NCBI GenBank assembly: GCA_030740765.1
Contig: JASLWR010000006.1
Location: 1 to 64,000, forward strand
Reading direction: 5' to 3'
DNA from: Thermoplasmatota archaeon
GTDB lineage: Archaea > Thermoplasmatota > Penumbrarchaeia > JASLWR01
Length of the DNA stretch: 64,000 nt
The notes beneath the pieces were generated by a model, which was given only the letters and a program-made list of their open reading frames with translations, ran no database searches and was not told the DNA's origin. The position numbers and the translations under genes are program-made. How positions within the stretch are numbered: position 1 is the first letter of the stretch; each line of letters opens with the position of its first letter. This document shows, piece by piece, positions 55,401-63,893 of the stretch.

Positions 55401-55588
55401 AGGAAGTTCCGCCCAGAGCACCGCGATGGCATGCAATTTCAAAGAAAGAGGATACTTCCACCATAGAAAAAGACGTTACGGATGATATGGTGATGGATGA
55501 GACTTCAACTGAGAAATATGATAATAGTTCATCGATTGAAAACCCACTTTTTAGACCCTCCCACCGGCACTATCAAAAAATCCAGTGA
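52457..55588 (+). CDS. Surface protein with Ig/cadherin-like and NEW3-like domains
   Basis: A 1043-residue exported membrane-anchored protein rich in N-glycosylation sequons (N-x-S/T). A signal peptide or anchor (about residues 12-34) is followed by two related N-terminal modules with SYLRSVSIRIPPSHSW and YLQASFRSNLTEMPVLYNWG. A cadherin/Ig-like module comes next (about 425-520, NDPPAWTAAPPNITMDENNI with DADGDELELS), then two repeats with TYYWYVIPHDSQN and TYYWKVIPVAG, and a NEW3-like domain. The membrane helix is at about 855-875 (FIMDTIVIIVLILGLGVLF). The cytosolic tail is acidic with two R-P-P-K-W-H / R-A-P-R-W-H repeats. A TATA-like box near 52435-52443 suggests a leaderless start, at 52457 or at the in-frame ATG 52469. 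It ends in a double stop, TGATGA. Confidence 0.75.
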   Translation: MPPSMKDSLYRVIQKVIALGIILLLMQTSISYWSGTSPPNVDMQNRIFPLPENDSRSHERNNDLTESDLFGGSWFQGSFEELSNVSSSNVTIVENGTSSHLELVNSSTSGFYFTSNITIPHGMKWSHISLSKYETPNSYVNISLMDPSLNNSLIGFINRSESYIDLESLNASSVFLRADFHGEINLTPKLFSWGIEWTGENAWRDSFTGDKNIDQKSNLTLSEEAYPSAKNQTSYLRSVSIRIPPSHSWCAVNFDRAVPDNTILTINIHDAESGELMIYENGSGISKYIDLTNVNSLEHPSIYLQASFRSNLTEMPVLYNWGVNWSAITAPKLVMAIDDIELSEDTPENNIIDLKEHFNDRYSRVQPPVYSLENISDMDNITVELNGSKVNLIGLTANWTGVVSLQINCTNVYNLSTPSNFFSITVSPINDPPAWTAAPPNITMDENNIFVTNYSLLDYINDADGDELELSITCSDYNITVELDDEYHIIISPPDNYIGKGFLNLTVSEKSGTRLASNLLISYEIIPVDDPPVVHLIFPLNGSIIAGNKVTLVWVVTDRDSPISDIHFSLYLGLNRSPELYLSGIKGSSRIITDLLDGETYYWYVIPHDSQNRGRCISGIREFSMNSSISAPSVNPISLLNGSFKNNTDIVLKWDMAETYYGEVEFHILLGTSPMHLSVAGFTGVLEFRPEGLTNNKTYYWKVIPVAGLYIGDCIGGLREFTIDTKFIPVYSLVPTLDINDISMDRKQNTSFNLSLSNDGNTPVAVQIDLWGSLAQYVHMDRDLILGVGDKIIVKAMIRPGSSIFTQPYNMTLSINHPGGVEELILRVNVTDNTVIDKLVKPPEPDPEFDWFWFIMDTIVIIVLILGLGVLFRSNKKKTSDGEKIEEEPEQYGGNVYVVGGLKDDQYEGKRETDISTMMLRNDTDLFGMEKSSTISGIRPPKWHTEPDNDAPELHLNNIQEDQHETEVPEDEVFSHEEPEREEVPPRAPRWHAISKKEDTSTIEKDVTDDMVMDETSTEKYDNSSSIENPLFRPSHRHYQKIQ

Positions 55589-55831
55589 TGAATATGCACT
55601 CACCATCGACAAGGAGATTTGAAAACAGCCAAATCACTGGGAAATTTGTTAGTGCCCTCCCACCCCAAATTCCCCCCAAAAAGCGGCCCAAAAAAAGATG
55701 AGGTTTCATACTTTATAAACAATGAAAAACAGGATGAACTCCCTCAGGCACCGGACAGAGAACAGTCGGAACATGGGTATGATGCAATTTCAATGGATTT
55801 CTTTTTTGAGAAATCGGATGAGAACGAATAA
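55588..55831 (+). pseudogene. Small tail-like ORF with probable frameshift
   Basis: The ATG at 55588 overlaps the stop of the surface-protein gene (TGATG), a typical coupling, and opens a frame of 37 codons ending at 55701 (MNMHSPSTRRFENSQITGKF). From about 55700 the neighbouring frame, in phase with 52457, carries KKDEVSYFINNEKQDE through to DFFFEKSDENE at 55831. The switch falls in a C6-A5 / A7 homopolymer stretch (55672-55697), so a one-base indel, real or a sequencing error, would join the two into one protein of about 80 residues. An alternative start is the TTG at 55619. Function unknown; the charge pattern resembles the tail of the upstream protein. Confidence 0.4.
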
Positions 55832-55902
55832 TTATCCGATAATTATGGATTCATAGGCGCCAATTGAATCTGAAGTGCGATAATAATACGATTCATTATT
55901 GA

Positions 55903-56223
55903 TCAATATTCTCTCCACCGGTGATTGCATTCGGCACAGATGTAGAATCTCGTCGTGGGTTCATCAGCTGCACGGGTCTGTCTTAAAAACCACTTTGCCT
56001 TATCATGCCCGCATTCGGGACATTCCTGATCCACAGTAGGAAGAGTCCCCAGATCTTTTTCGAAAATCTTGAATTCCTTTTCAACGCTGGGCGTGGAGAT
56101 AATATTTGTACCTCCATCCGCTTTGATCTTATAACCACAACTGCTATTCCTACATACCATGATGCCGGGTTCGTCTTTACTGGGAAACATAAGGGACTTG
56201 CATTCCGGACAGAACATAACCAT
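55903..56223 (-). CDS. tfs: Transcription factor S (TFIIS-like)
   Basis: A 106-residue archaeal transcript-cleavage factor, which binds RNA polymerase and rescues backtracked complexes by stimulating RNA cleavage. It has an N-terminal zinc ribbon (residues about 5-30, CPECKSLMFP and CRNSSCGYK) and a C-terminal TFIIS-type ribbon (about 68-106, CPECGHDKA and CAECNHRWREY). The catalytic acidic pair D-E is present in QTRAADEPTTRFYICAECN. Length is standard. I chose the ATG at 56223 because GGTG lies seven bases before it; ATG 56217 is a second possibility. Confidence 0.92.
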   Translation of the reverse strand: MVMFCPECKSLMFPSKDEPGIMVCRNSSCGYKIKADGGTNIISTPSVEKEFKIFEKDLGTLPTVDQECPECGHDKAKWFLRQTRAADEPTTRFYICAECNHRWREY

Positions 56224-56594
56224 TGAAAAACACCTTTTCGCTTTAGGCTGGAGAACTGCGAACACATTAATATATTTTACTTAAGTGTTCGGAAGTCTAT
56301 TGGGATAGAACCCAATAATCGTTTTGATGATCGCCTGGTTAAAAAAAAGGAGTCACAGTTTTGTTAGGTCAATTACAGTTCCCTCGAATAGCAATAAGCT
56401 CGAATGAGATTGAAAAAAACCACTCCTTAAAACCCTTTCCACATCCCAATCCGACCTATCTGGTAAAAACACATTCTTCAGAGTATTATTTTGTCTCAAG
56501 TTCGCCTAAAAGGTAGAAAGTTTAAATTATCCCAAAGGAGTTATCTGATTAGTGCTGGTTAGTCGTTAAATAAATACTCACACGGTCGATAATA
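56224..56594. other. Intergenic region with divergent promoters
   Basis: About 370 AT-rich bases between tfs (minus) and the protease gene (plus). A TATA-like TTAAATAAATA near 56565-56575 would serve a leaderless protease transcript. No open frame, RNA gene or long repeat is apparent. Confidence 0.4.
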
Positions 56595-58736
56595 ATGGTA
56601 AGCGCTCCCGTTAAGATTTGTATGATTCTTTTATTTGTGTTCCTTCTTTTTCTGGATCCCGGTCCAGTGAATGGGTCCGCTGATAATATTGATAGTGATG
56701 AATTGATGATATTCGTTGAGGCGGGCACGGTTGATATAGAAGAAAAAGAAATTTCACCATGGTGGAAGTGGACGTCAATGGATAGAAATGGGAACTTCAT
56801 CCATGATTCCATAGATAAGGCGCACGATGGCAGTAATAAATTATTTCATGTATATGTCGATCTTGTCAAACCACAGAACCCCGATATTATCGAAAAGATA
56901 CGAAACGTCGGGGGCGAAATATCCTATATCTGTAAATATATCAATACGATCTGTATAAGAAATGTCACTTACAATATGATAGAAAGGCTTCTCGCCATAG
57001 ATGAAGTTGTATTCGTGGAAGAACAACCATATCTTTCCATTAATCTTGATGTCTCCGCCAGAAATGTTGAGGCAAGACCCAGTGCAGATTACTCACCAAA
57101 AACCGCATGGGAGCTAGGTTACACCGGAAAGGAAGTAGTTGTAGCCGTTCTCGATACCGGCGTGGATGACAATCATGCCGACCTCAGAAACAAATTCGTA
57201 GCAGGATACGACTGTTCGGGTAACTACGGAGTAGCATGGACCACAAACCCGGACGATAAGAACGGGCACGGGACCCATTGTGCAGGCGTCATCATGGGGA
57301 CGGGTGATCCCAACAGCGATATGGCGGAACGGGAGTACGTGGGAGTCGCCCCGGATGCTCGGCTTGTCGACGTAAAGGTGCTTACGGATATCGGCGTAAA
57401 TCTCGGGGATCATCTTATCATGGGTATGGAATGGTGCATCGAGAACAAGGAACAATTCGGAATCGACATACTTTCCATAAGCGTTGGGACCGGGGGCGGA
57501 GGCGATGACGGGACAAATGCAAATGCCCAAACAGCCGATGCAGCAGTGAATGCAGGTCTTATCGTTGTAGTGGCCGCCGGGAACGAAGGCCCAAACAATG
57601 ACGGCTTTTCTTCCGTGGCTGCTTCGGACAAAGCTATTACGGTGGGAGCGGTGGACGATGGTGATACGGTAACGAGGGACGACGATGTTATCGCGGATTA
57701 TTCCAACAGAGGTCCCAGAAGGACGGATAATGACAACGATATCCTGGAAGAGTTAAAACCTGACGTGGTGGCACCTGGAACGGATATAATGTCGTGCATG
57801 TATTCCCCACGCCCGGTGGGATTCGTTACTGGCTATCAGCAAATGACCGGAACTTCCATGGCCTGTCCGCATGTTGCAGGGGTCGCGGCACTTATGCTTG
57901 AGGCAAAACCCGGCATCAATGCCTCCAAGGTCAAACACCTAATTAGAAAGACAGCCGAACCCAAGGGTACGGTCTATAACAATGACATCAGTGAAACCTA
58001 TTCCCATGAATACGGTTTCGGAAGGGTAAATGCCTATGAAGCATTGAGAGAAGTTATGGAAGATTACCAGACAGTAATGATCACCTCTTTAGGAAATGAC
58101 GATATTATCGGAGCCGTTTACGAGATCAAAGGTGTTGCCAATAATGAAGAACAGGGTGCCCTGCAGTACGTGGAGATCAAGATTGATGGAGGGGAGTGGT
58201 ACCAGGCCCAAGGGACATACCAGTGGTCCTATACGCTAGATACGGAAGGATTCGAGAACGGGGAGCATTTCATCTACGCCAGATGCTATAATGGCAGGAA
58301 TCACTCTGATGAAGATCGGGTCAAGGTAATTTTCAATAACCTTATCCTTCTCATTACTTCCCCGGAAAAGAATGCAGCGGTTTATGGTGATGAGATCATT
58401 ATAACTGGCAGAACCAAAGGTATCAACCTTGAATATATTGAGGTATCCATTAATGGCAGGGGAGGTTTCAAGGCTGAAGATACATCCCTTGTGGGAGACT
58501 TTTCCATCTGGCATTTTCAATGGATCACAGATGGTTTTCCCGAGAAGGAATACACGTTCCAATTCAAGGCTGGTGGAAATGACGTTTATTCGCGGAGCAC
58601 TTCCTTAACGCTCAAATTCAAGCACCCTTCTTCGAAGGACGAAGGTTCGTCCATACCTTTTCCCTGGATCGGGGGGCCGATATTGAGTGGAATACTCATC
58701 ATTTCTATTGCGAAAAGAATAAAAAACAAACGATAA
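56595..58736 (+). CDS. Subtilisin-like serine protease (S8) with Ig-like domains
   Basis: A 713-residue secreted protease. After the signal peptide (about residues 1-28) comes an I9-like propeptide region (about 70-145). The catalytic triad is complete: D in AVLDTGVDDNHADL (about 187), H in NGHGTHCAGVIMG (about 225) and S in GTSMACPHVAGVAAL (about 421), with the oxyanion N in AAGNEGPNN (about 328). Two Ig-like modules follow (about 500-585 and 590-680); the first contains I-D-G-G-E-W and ENGEHFIYARCYNG, the same module as the tandem repeats of the protein at 65-1915. A weak membrane helix ends the protein (IGGPILSGILIISIA), so it is probably cell-attached. TATA-proximal ATG suggests a leaderless transcript. 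Confidence 0.93.
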   Translation: MVSAPVKICMILLFVFLLFLDPGPVNGSADNIDSDELMIFVEAGTVDIEEKEISPWWKWTSMDRNGNFIHDSIDKAHDGSNKLFHVYVDLVKPQNPDIIEKIRNVGGEISYICKYINTICIRNVTYNMIERLLAIDEVVFVEEQPYLSINLDVSARNVEARPSADYSPKTAWELGYTGKEVVVAVLDTGVDDNHADLRNKFVAGYDCSGNYGVAWTTNPDDKNGHGTHCAGVIMGTGDPNSDMAEREYVGVAPDARLVDVKVLTDIGVNLGDHLIMGMEWCIENKEQFGIDILSISVGTGGGGDDGTNANAQTADAAVNAGLIVVVAAGNEGPNNDGFSSVAASDKAITVGAVDDGDTVTRDDDVIADYSNRGPRRTDNDNDILEELKPDVVAPGTDIMSCMYSPRPVGFVTGYQQMTGTSMACPHVAGVAALMLEAKPGINASKVKHLIRKTAEPKGTVYNNDISETYSHEYGFGRVNAYEALREVMEDYQTVMITSLGNDDIIGAVYEIKGVANNEEQGALQYVEIKIDGGEWYQAQGTYQWSYTLDTEGFENGEHFIYARCYNGRNHSDEDRVKVIFNNLILLITSPEKNAAVYGDEIIITGRTKGINLEYIEVSINGRGGFKAEDTSLVGDFSIWHFQWITDGFPEKEYTFQFKAGGNDVYSRSTSLTLKFKHPSSKDEGSSIPFPWIGGPILSGILIISIAKRIKNKR

Positions 58737-58785
58737 ATCAGATCCTTTCCCTAATATTATTTCCCCTAAGGAGTTGAATACGGCC

Positions 58786-61116
58786 ATGTCCCAAGAAAGA
58801 ATCCCGATGAAGATATCGGATCAGATCATACTTCATCTGATAAATTTCGGGGGATTCAAGGAGAAATATCAGGTACCATTCCAGGCATCCCAAGCTGGAG
58901 TTGCAAACATACTTGGCGCCCGCCGCTCCCATATCTCGTATTACCTAAAAAAAATGAAATCTGCCGGGACGCTCACCAGCCGCCTGGGAAGAATTCAGGG
59001 GCTGCCGAGAAAACGGAAGGTGTATTTTTTAACGGCGAAAGGAGATAAGACAGGCCAGGATATAATCAATAATATCATTATAAAGGGCATAAAACTGAAG
59101 ACAGGAGAGAGAGAAATTACCATAGAGATTGACGAATTGTGCTTTAAAAATCAAAAGGCATCATTTCTCAAGATAGTAATTGATAACGTTAGAAAGGTTG
59201 TTGCCGAAGAGAAGGAAAGCAGCCAGGCGCCACTCAATTACGTTCGGGATGATCCCCGAGGTGAGTTGGACCCTGCCTACAAGGTCATGATCACCGAACA
59301 AAACCGTAAATGGATCCGAAAAGCCATTGACGAAGGGACCGTAGTGCTCCTGTCCGCCGAGAAATGTCCCGATCTGGTAGATGCTTACATCTGGACCCTG
59401 GCCTCCGACATCTCCGAGATATGCAACGTCTTCGTATACGATCTCCATCGTTTTTCTACCACTGAGGATCTGATTTCGAAGTTCTCGATATTTCTTGGAA
59501 AAACCGGGGATTACTCACTTCAAAGGATGATGGGAAACGGGACCAAGATGTCGCTGGTATGGCGTGAAATTGCGAAGATAGTTAGCGGGTTACCATTTGT
59601 CATTCTGGTCCGGGGAGAGTGGTCCCCGAGAACTAGGGCGGGTCTGAAAAAAGCTTTCATTAAACTGGCGGATACCGACGTGCCCCTCGTCATTGCCGTT
59701 GACGACGAGGATGTTTTAAATTGGTTCGAGGGTCTTTCGCAGCATATACGTCTGAAAGCCATGCGAAAGAGCGTGGCTGCGGAGATATATCAGGAACTAT
59801 GCTCTTCGGGAGATCCGGGATTGAGTGAGGAGGCCAGGAAAAATCTCTACAGGGAGGCTGCCCGTACCCCTCTGTTATTGGAGGTGTTTTCGAAAGATGA
59901 CGATACTTTGGACCGAAATAATGTCCTCGAAGGCTCCGGAGGTTTCTATGCCTCAGAACTTGAGAAATCGACACAGGAGGAATTGGATATCTTATTGGCA
60001 ATGTCGTGGATGGGTTACCCACTGCGCAGGGAACAAGTAAAAGAAACGGTCTCGAATAAATTCGAGCTACTTGTCCGACGCCAGCTGCTTCATACTACTC
60101 TTATGGGATTCCGATTACCACGGGCTCTCAGATACCTTTTAGAAAAAAGGGCCGGGGATGATACTACTAGGCAAAGAAAAGCCAAAGAGCTTTACGAACA
60201 GATGTTCTTTCTATCGCCATATCAAGCATTGGATGCATTGGCATTGTACCAGGATACACCCGAGTTGATAGGCGGTCTGGCTATGTCCTGTGATTGGTGT
60301 ACGCTGACACTGGAAAGAACGAAGCTTCCCCCCCTCAGTTCAATGTTCCCCAAGTTGAACAGGGACGGTCTGTCCGGGGAGGGATTGTCTCTCTATCTTA
60401 CTCTGGATGGTTTCGAAAAATTATACGATGGGAAAACCAAGAAGGCGGAGAGATCCGGGAACGAGGCAACCCGCCACGGGGAGCAGTTGAAAAATGAAGA
60501 AGTACTGGCAAGGTCTTATTTCCTGCAAGGCAAGATCAGCCTTGCGAAGGGGGATTACATTAAGGCATTGGAAAGAATGGTCACCTCCTTTAACCTGTTT
60601 TTGGGACTAGACAACGCCATGGGCGTTTCCCTCTCCGCATTGAAGATCTCGGAGATATTCGAACACAGGGGAGAGCCAAACAAGGCCCTCGCCTATATCG
60701 ACATGGCTGTTGGGCAGGAAAAGGCCATGGTATGCGCTCCCTTGATATCCTCTGTGTACGCCAAAAGAGGTGAACTCTATTACAGTAAGAACATATTTGC
60801 CAAAGCCTCACTCTGTTTTGACGAGGCGTCCGACATGGCCGCAAGGGTGGGAGAGGTGGACAAGGCCCTGGAATACCGCCTGAGAAAAGGGGACGTTCTG
60901 GTGGAGGAAGGACACATTAAGGAAGCAGTGGACGTTTACGAGAAGACGGCCCAGGAAGCCGAGGATCGAGGATTGGGTGAATTACAATTGAGCGCTTATG
61001 AGCGACTTTATCAGAAATGTTTCGGGGAAGGGACACCGCGCTACGGAAGATACCGGACAAAGGCGGGCCAATTCCGGGTTCTACTACGGGGTGGAAGAAA
61101 AAAATCGCGCGCCTGA
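58786..61116 (+). CDS. Winged-helix / STAND-like / TPR protein with degenerate P-loop
   Basis: A 776-residue cytosolic protein. The N-terminal winged helix (about residues 1-85, VANILGARRSHISYYLKKMK, basic wing GRIQGLPRKRK) should bind DNA. Residues about 150-430 have the layout of a STAND NTPase (strand VVLLSA, then PFVILVRGEW and VPLVIAVDDED in the Walker B and sensor positions), but the phosphate-binding loop is replaced by SAEKCPDLVD, with no G-K-T/S. Residues about 560-760 are TPR repeats (ARSYFLQGKISLAKGDYIKA, then KALAYIDMAVGQEKA). I prefer the ATG at 58786; the TTG at 58774 abuts the GGAG site. It may be a signal-responsive regulator that does not hydrolyse ATP. Target genes are unknown. 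Confidence 0.75.
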   Translation: MSQERIPMKISDQIILHLINFGGFKEKYQVPFQASQAGVANILGARRSHISYYLKKMKSAGTLTSRLGRIQGLPRKRKVYFLTAKGDKTGQDIINNIIIKGIKLKTGEREITIEIDELCFKNQKASFLKIVIDNVRKVVAEEKESSQAPLNYVRDDPRGELDPAYKVMITEQNRKWIRKAIDEGTVVLLSAEKCPDLVDAYIWTLASDISEICNVFVYDLHRFSTTEDLISKFSIFLGKTGDYSLQRMMGNGTKMSLVWREIAKIVSGLPFVILVRGEWSPRTRAGLKKAFIKLADTDVPLVIAVDDEDVLNWFEGLSQHIRLKAMRKSVAAEIYQELCSSGDPGLSEEARKNLYREAARTPLLLEVFSKDDDTLDRNNVLEGSGGFYASELEKSTQEELDILLAMSWMGYPLRREQVKETVSNKFELLVRRQLLHTTLMGFRLPRALRYLLEKRAGDDTTRQRKAKELYEQMFFLSPYQALDALALYQDTPELIGGLAMSCDWCTLTLERTKLPPLSSMFPKLNRDGLSGEGLSLYLTLDGFEKLYDGKTKKAERSGNEATRHGEQLKNEEVLARSYFLQGKISLAKGDYIKALERMVTSFNLFLGLDNAMGVSLSALKISEIFEHRGEPNKALAYIDMAVGQEKAMVCAPLISSVYAKRGELYYSKNIFAKASLCFDEASDMAARVGEVDKALEYRLRKGDVLVEEGHIKEAVDVYEKTAQEAEDRGLGELQLSAYERLYQKCFGEGTPRYGRYRTKAGQFRVLLRGGRKKSRA

Positions 61117-61144
61117 AATATCGGAGATATGGTGATATGGTGAT

Positions 61145-62044
61145 ATGATGGAAAAACGATTAAGAAACGGGATGTTGCTGATGGGTGTTGGCATTCTCCT
61201 TGCGGTACTGGCGGGGATATTTGGACTTCTTACATATACTACCTACGATACAACTGATTTGTCGTTTGTCTTTTCAATATCCGCATTAGTTCTGACAATA
61301 GCAGCATTCGTTCTGAAGGTCGTCGGTTTGTTCATGATCTTTACACGTCGGAAAACTCTAGGCAAAGGAAGAGGTCTGGTCACCATGGGGTTTTTTTCCT
61401 TCATATCCCTCATTATGGTCTTTATAATAGGGGTTATTATTGAATTAATATTCATATTTACAATGAATCCTAGATACAACACAATTTATCTTATTCTCAC
61501 CGAATTGGCATCGGGGATATTGGGTTCAATAATGGTACTTCTACCTGTCTACCCACTCCTGAGCAAAAAGCTTAAAAAGAGAGCGGTTTACTCTTTAGTG
61601 GCGATTATAATAATAAGCTTGGCTGTACAACCCTTCGTGTTCAATCAAATGAAGGAAGTGGAGGACGAATTCAATGTTGAATTTGAGGGACAATCCTACC
61701 AGGGACTTTCTGATACCCTGAAAGAAGACGATGAGCTGACGACAAATATTACAGCGTGGATTTCAAATAACGAGGAAATATCAAATCTTTTAGTATACAA
61801 CAGCATCACGTTGATCCCTTACGCATATATCGGGCTAATGATATTTCTCTATGCTAGAAAGATAAAAAAGAGAGGGGACGAAACAGTTGATTTCAGGCAT
61901 CCCGGTGTCATGTACCCTTCCGCAATGCTCGACAGCGGGGAGAGGAAGATCCTTAAAAAGGAAGAAAAATGCAGATACTGCGGGGCGGAGCTGATAGCTG
62001 AGCTGGACTTCTGTCCCTCATGCGGTGCTTACCTGAAGGAATGA
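61145..62044 (+). CDS. Polytopic membrane protein with C-terminal zinc ribbon
   Basis: A 299-residue membrane protein with about five hydrophobic segments (about residues 9-30, 42-68, 78-104, 113-137 and 146-168), an acidic extracellular loop (about 172-215), one more segment (about 218-238) and a cytosolic end. The last 25 residues form a zinc ribbon (CRYCGAELIAELDFCPSCGA). Start ATG 61145 follows GGTGAT in a short tandem of ATATGGTG units. The C-terminal cytosolic ribbon matches the theme seen in the giant surface proteins of this window. Function unknown. Confidence 0.75.
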   Translation: MMEKRLRNGMLLMGVGILLAVLAGIFGLLTYTTYDTTDLSFVFSISALVLTIAAFVLKVVGLFMIFTRRKTLGKGRGLVTMGFFSFISLIMVFIIGVIIELIFIFTMNPRYNTIYLILTELASGILGSIMVLLPVYPLLSKKLKKRAVYSLVAIIIISLAVQPFVFNQMKEVEDEFNVEFEGQSYQGLSDTLKEDDELTTNITAWISNNEEISNLLVYNSITLIPYAYIGLMIFLYARKIKKRGDETVDFRHPGVMYPSAMLDSGERKILKKEEKCRYCGAELIAELDFCPSCGAYLKE

Positions 62045-62111
62045 GAATTTATTATTAAATTTCATGGAATCCGGGACAATAATTCCCGTTTGAAGTGTAA
62101 CAGGAGCTAGT

Positions 62112-63005
62112 ATGAGACAAAAAGCGTTTTTTTATATTATATTCTCAATGATTCTCATCTCCCTTTTCCAGTTTATCTCATATCCTGTCAAGGGGGAACC
62201 CATCACCGATTCAGTCATACTCATTATCGATGCCTCCAGCAGCATGGAGGAATATAACGAAGACGGTACAGCCTTCAAGATCGATGATGCGAAAGTGGCG
62301 GCAAAAGGAGCCCTGGATGGATTGGGCGGAAGCACGGAAGTGGCCCTGATAGTGTTTTACGATTGCGACGAAATCATACTGGAAAATCCATTCACTACCG
62401 ATCTTGGGGATGTCAGGGCAAAGATCGAAAATATTGAGGTCCACGGTTACACCCCACTCGCCGATTCTATTGAAATGGCCATTAGCTATATGGATAACAA
62501 TTCTGCCGGCAGTGAAGGCGCGATTATCATTCTAACCGATGGCGGGGAGACCTGCAAGGGCGACCCGGTTGTTTCCGCGGGTAACGTAAAAATGATGGTG
62601 ATAGATTGCAAGCTGCATGTTATTAATTACGGGGATGGAAATGGGGATCAGTTAAAACAAATTGCCAATGCTGGAAAGGGAAGATACTATGCTCCTAAGG
62701 GTGCGGAGGAGCTTTCGGATAAAATAAAAACAATAACGAATCCGGATAACTGGCCCTATCTTGACCAGAAAACTGATGGACAGGATTCTCCGAACAAGGA
62801 GCTTCTTTCCATTGTAACGTGGTACATTACACTTGGTGTGCTGTTAATTGCCGGAATCGTACTTCTTGTTACCCTGATCAATTATCTATATAATCTTTTA
62901 AGAGAAAGATCGAAAAAAGTGGTAGAAAAACGAGTAAAGAAATGGTGGCTTCCCTCATTATGGGGCCGGCTCAAAAACTTCCTCGGCAGCTGGAGTCGAA
63001 AGTGA
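62112..63005 (+). CDS. VWA-domain membrane protein
   Basis: A 297-residue protein with a signal peptide (residues 1-28) and a von Willebrand A domain (about 34-200). The metal-ion-dependent adhesion site is intact: D-x-S-x-S (LIIDASSSMEE), the Thr in GYTPLADS and the Asp in ILTDGGETC. A membrane helix (about 236-258, ITLGVLLIAGIVLLVTLINY) is followed by a basic stretch (RERSKKVVEKRVKKWW). The frame ends in TGA at 63003-63005, but the same frame stays open after it to 63719. The original protein was probably longer, with the charged zinc-ribbon region as its cytosolic tail. Start ATG has AGGAG six bases upstream. Confidence 0.88.
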   Translation: MRQKAFFYIIFSMILISLFQFISYPVKGEPITDSVILIIDASSSMEEYNEDGTAFKIDDAKVAAKGALDGLGGSTEVALIVFYDCDEIILENPFTTDLGDVRAKIENIEVHGYTPLADSIEMAISYMDNNSAGSEGAIIILTDGGETCKGDPVVSAGNVKMMVIDCKLHVINYGDGNGDQLKQIANAGKGRYYAPKGAEELSDKIKTITNPDNWPYLDQKTDGQDSPNKELLSIVTWYITLGVLLIAGIVLLVTLINYLYNLLRERSKKVVEKRVKKWWLPSLWGRLKNFLGSWSRK

Positions 63006-63053
63006 AGGGAGAAAAGGAGAGAGGCGCGGGAGAGAAAATGGGCCAGAAGGGAA

Positions 63054-63719
63054 ATGCTTGCGGAGGAGAGGCGGAAGGAAAGGGAGAGAAAACGGGCTGA
63101 GAGAGAACGCAAGGCTGCTGAAAGGCGGCGGGAAAGAGAGAGGCGGAGGAGAGAAAGGAGCGGAGAGAAGATCTGTTTCTTCCATCCCTTGAAGCGCAGC
63201 ATGTCCAGAAATAATGAACTTCGCCAGGTGGCCCTCGAACAGCGATTGGCCAGGGAAAGGCGATCGGCGGAAGATGAAAGACTTGCAAAAGAAAGAGAGA
63301 AAGAGAAAAAGGAACGGAAAATGGCCCAAGAGAGGAGAAGGGCGGAACGGGAAAGGCAAGTTGCCGATAACAGGAAGAAAAAGGAACTCATATCGATTGT
63401 CTCCGAACTTGCGAGAAATGAGTTGGGAATTTCCCCACCGGATGAACTGGAAGCTAAGATTATGGGAGATCCATACGCTGCTGAGGCCGAAGTGAAAGCT
63501 TACCGGGAGATGATCGAGGCGGAACGGGAAAGACGGTCAACTGAGCAAGAAGCGGAAAAGGAAAAGCCTCGCAAGCAAAGACAAATGAAGCCTGATCTAA
63601 TGGAGAAAGAACGGCGATGCCCGAGCTGCGGTGAAGGGATACGACACGTGGTTTCATACCGGCGGTGGTACTGCGATAACTGCGCAAAATACCTGCCGAA
63701 AAGCTTTGAGCTAGATTGA
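63054..63719 (+). CDS. Charged coiled-coil protein with zinc ribbon, in frame with VWA gene
   Basis: A 221-residue frame that is extremely rich in Arg, Glu and Lys (RKERERKRAERERKAAERRR), with a long helix over residues 1-175 and a C-terminal zinc ribbon (RCPSCGEGIRHVV, then WYCDNCAKYLPKS). It lies in exactly the same frame as the VWA gene, and the 16 codons between the VWA stop and this ATG are also charged and helix-like (REKRREARERKWAR). There is no separate ribosome binding site. I infer that this is the detached cytosolic tail of the VWA protein, produced by a nonsense change, by reinitiation, or read through the TGA. Confidence 0.6.
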   Translation: MLAEERRKERERKRAERERKAAERRRERERRRRERSGEKICFFHPLKRSMSRNNELRQVALEQRLARERRSAEDERLAKEREKEKKERKMAQERRRAERERQVADNRKKKELISIVSELARNELGISPPDELEAKIMGDPYAAEAEVKAYREMIEAERERRSTEQEAEKEKPRKQRQMKPDLMEKERRCPSCGEGIRHVVSYRRWYCDNCAKYLPKSFELD

Positions 63720-63893
63720 TTTTGAATTTTCATCTGATATTTTTTAAGTTTTTATCACTCCCAATTATCGAAAATAGGATTCACCCGTTGAGATTACATG
63801 TTGTTTTTGTAGCTCTGTTCTTAAATATGATTTTATCACTCATTGGGTCAACGATAACTTTTAGATTTACAAAATCCAACAGGTGTACGAAAA

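Noticed and set aside
63003-63005. TGA as selenocysteine in the VWA protein
   Set aside because: The codon lies in a charged tail with no redox context, and no SECIS-like hairpin is apparent. A nonsense change or reinitiation is simpler.
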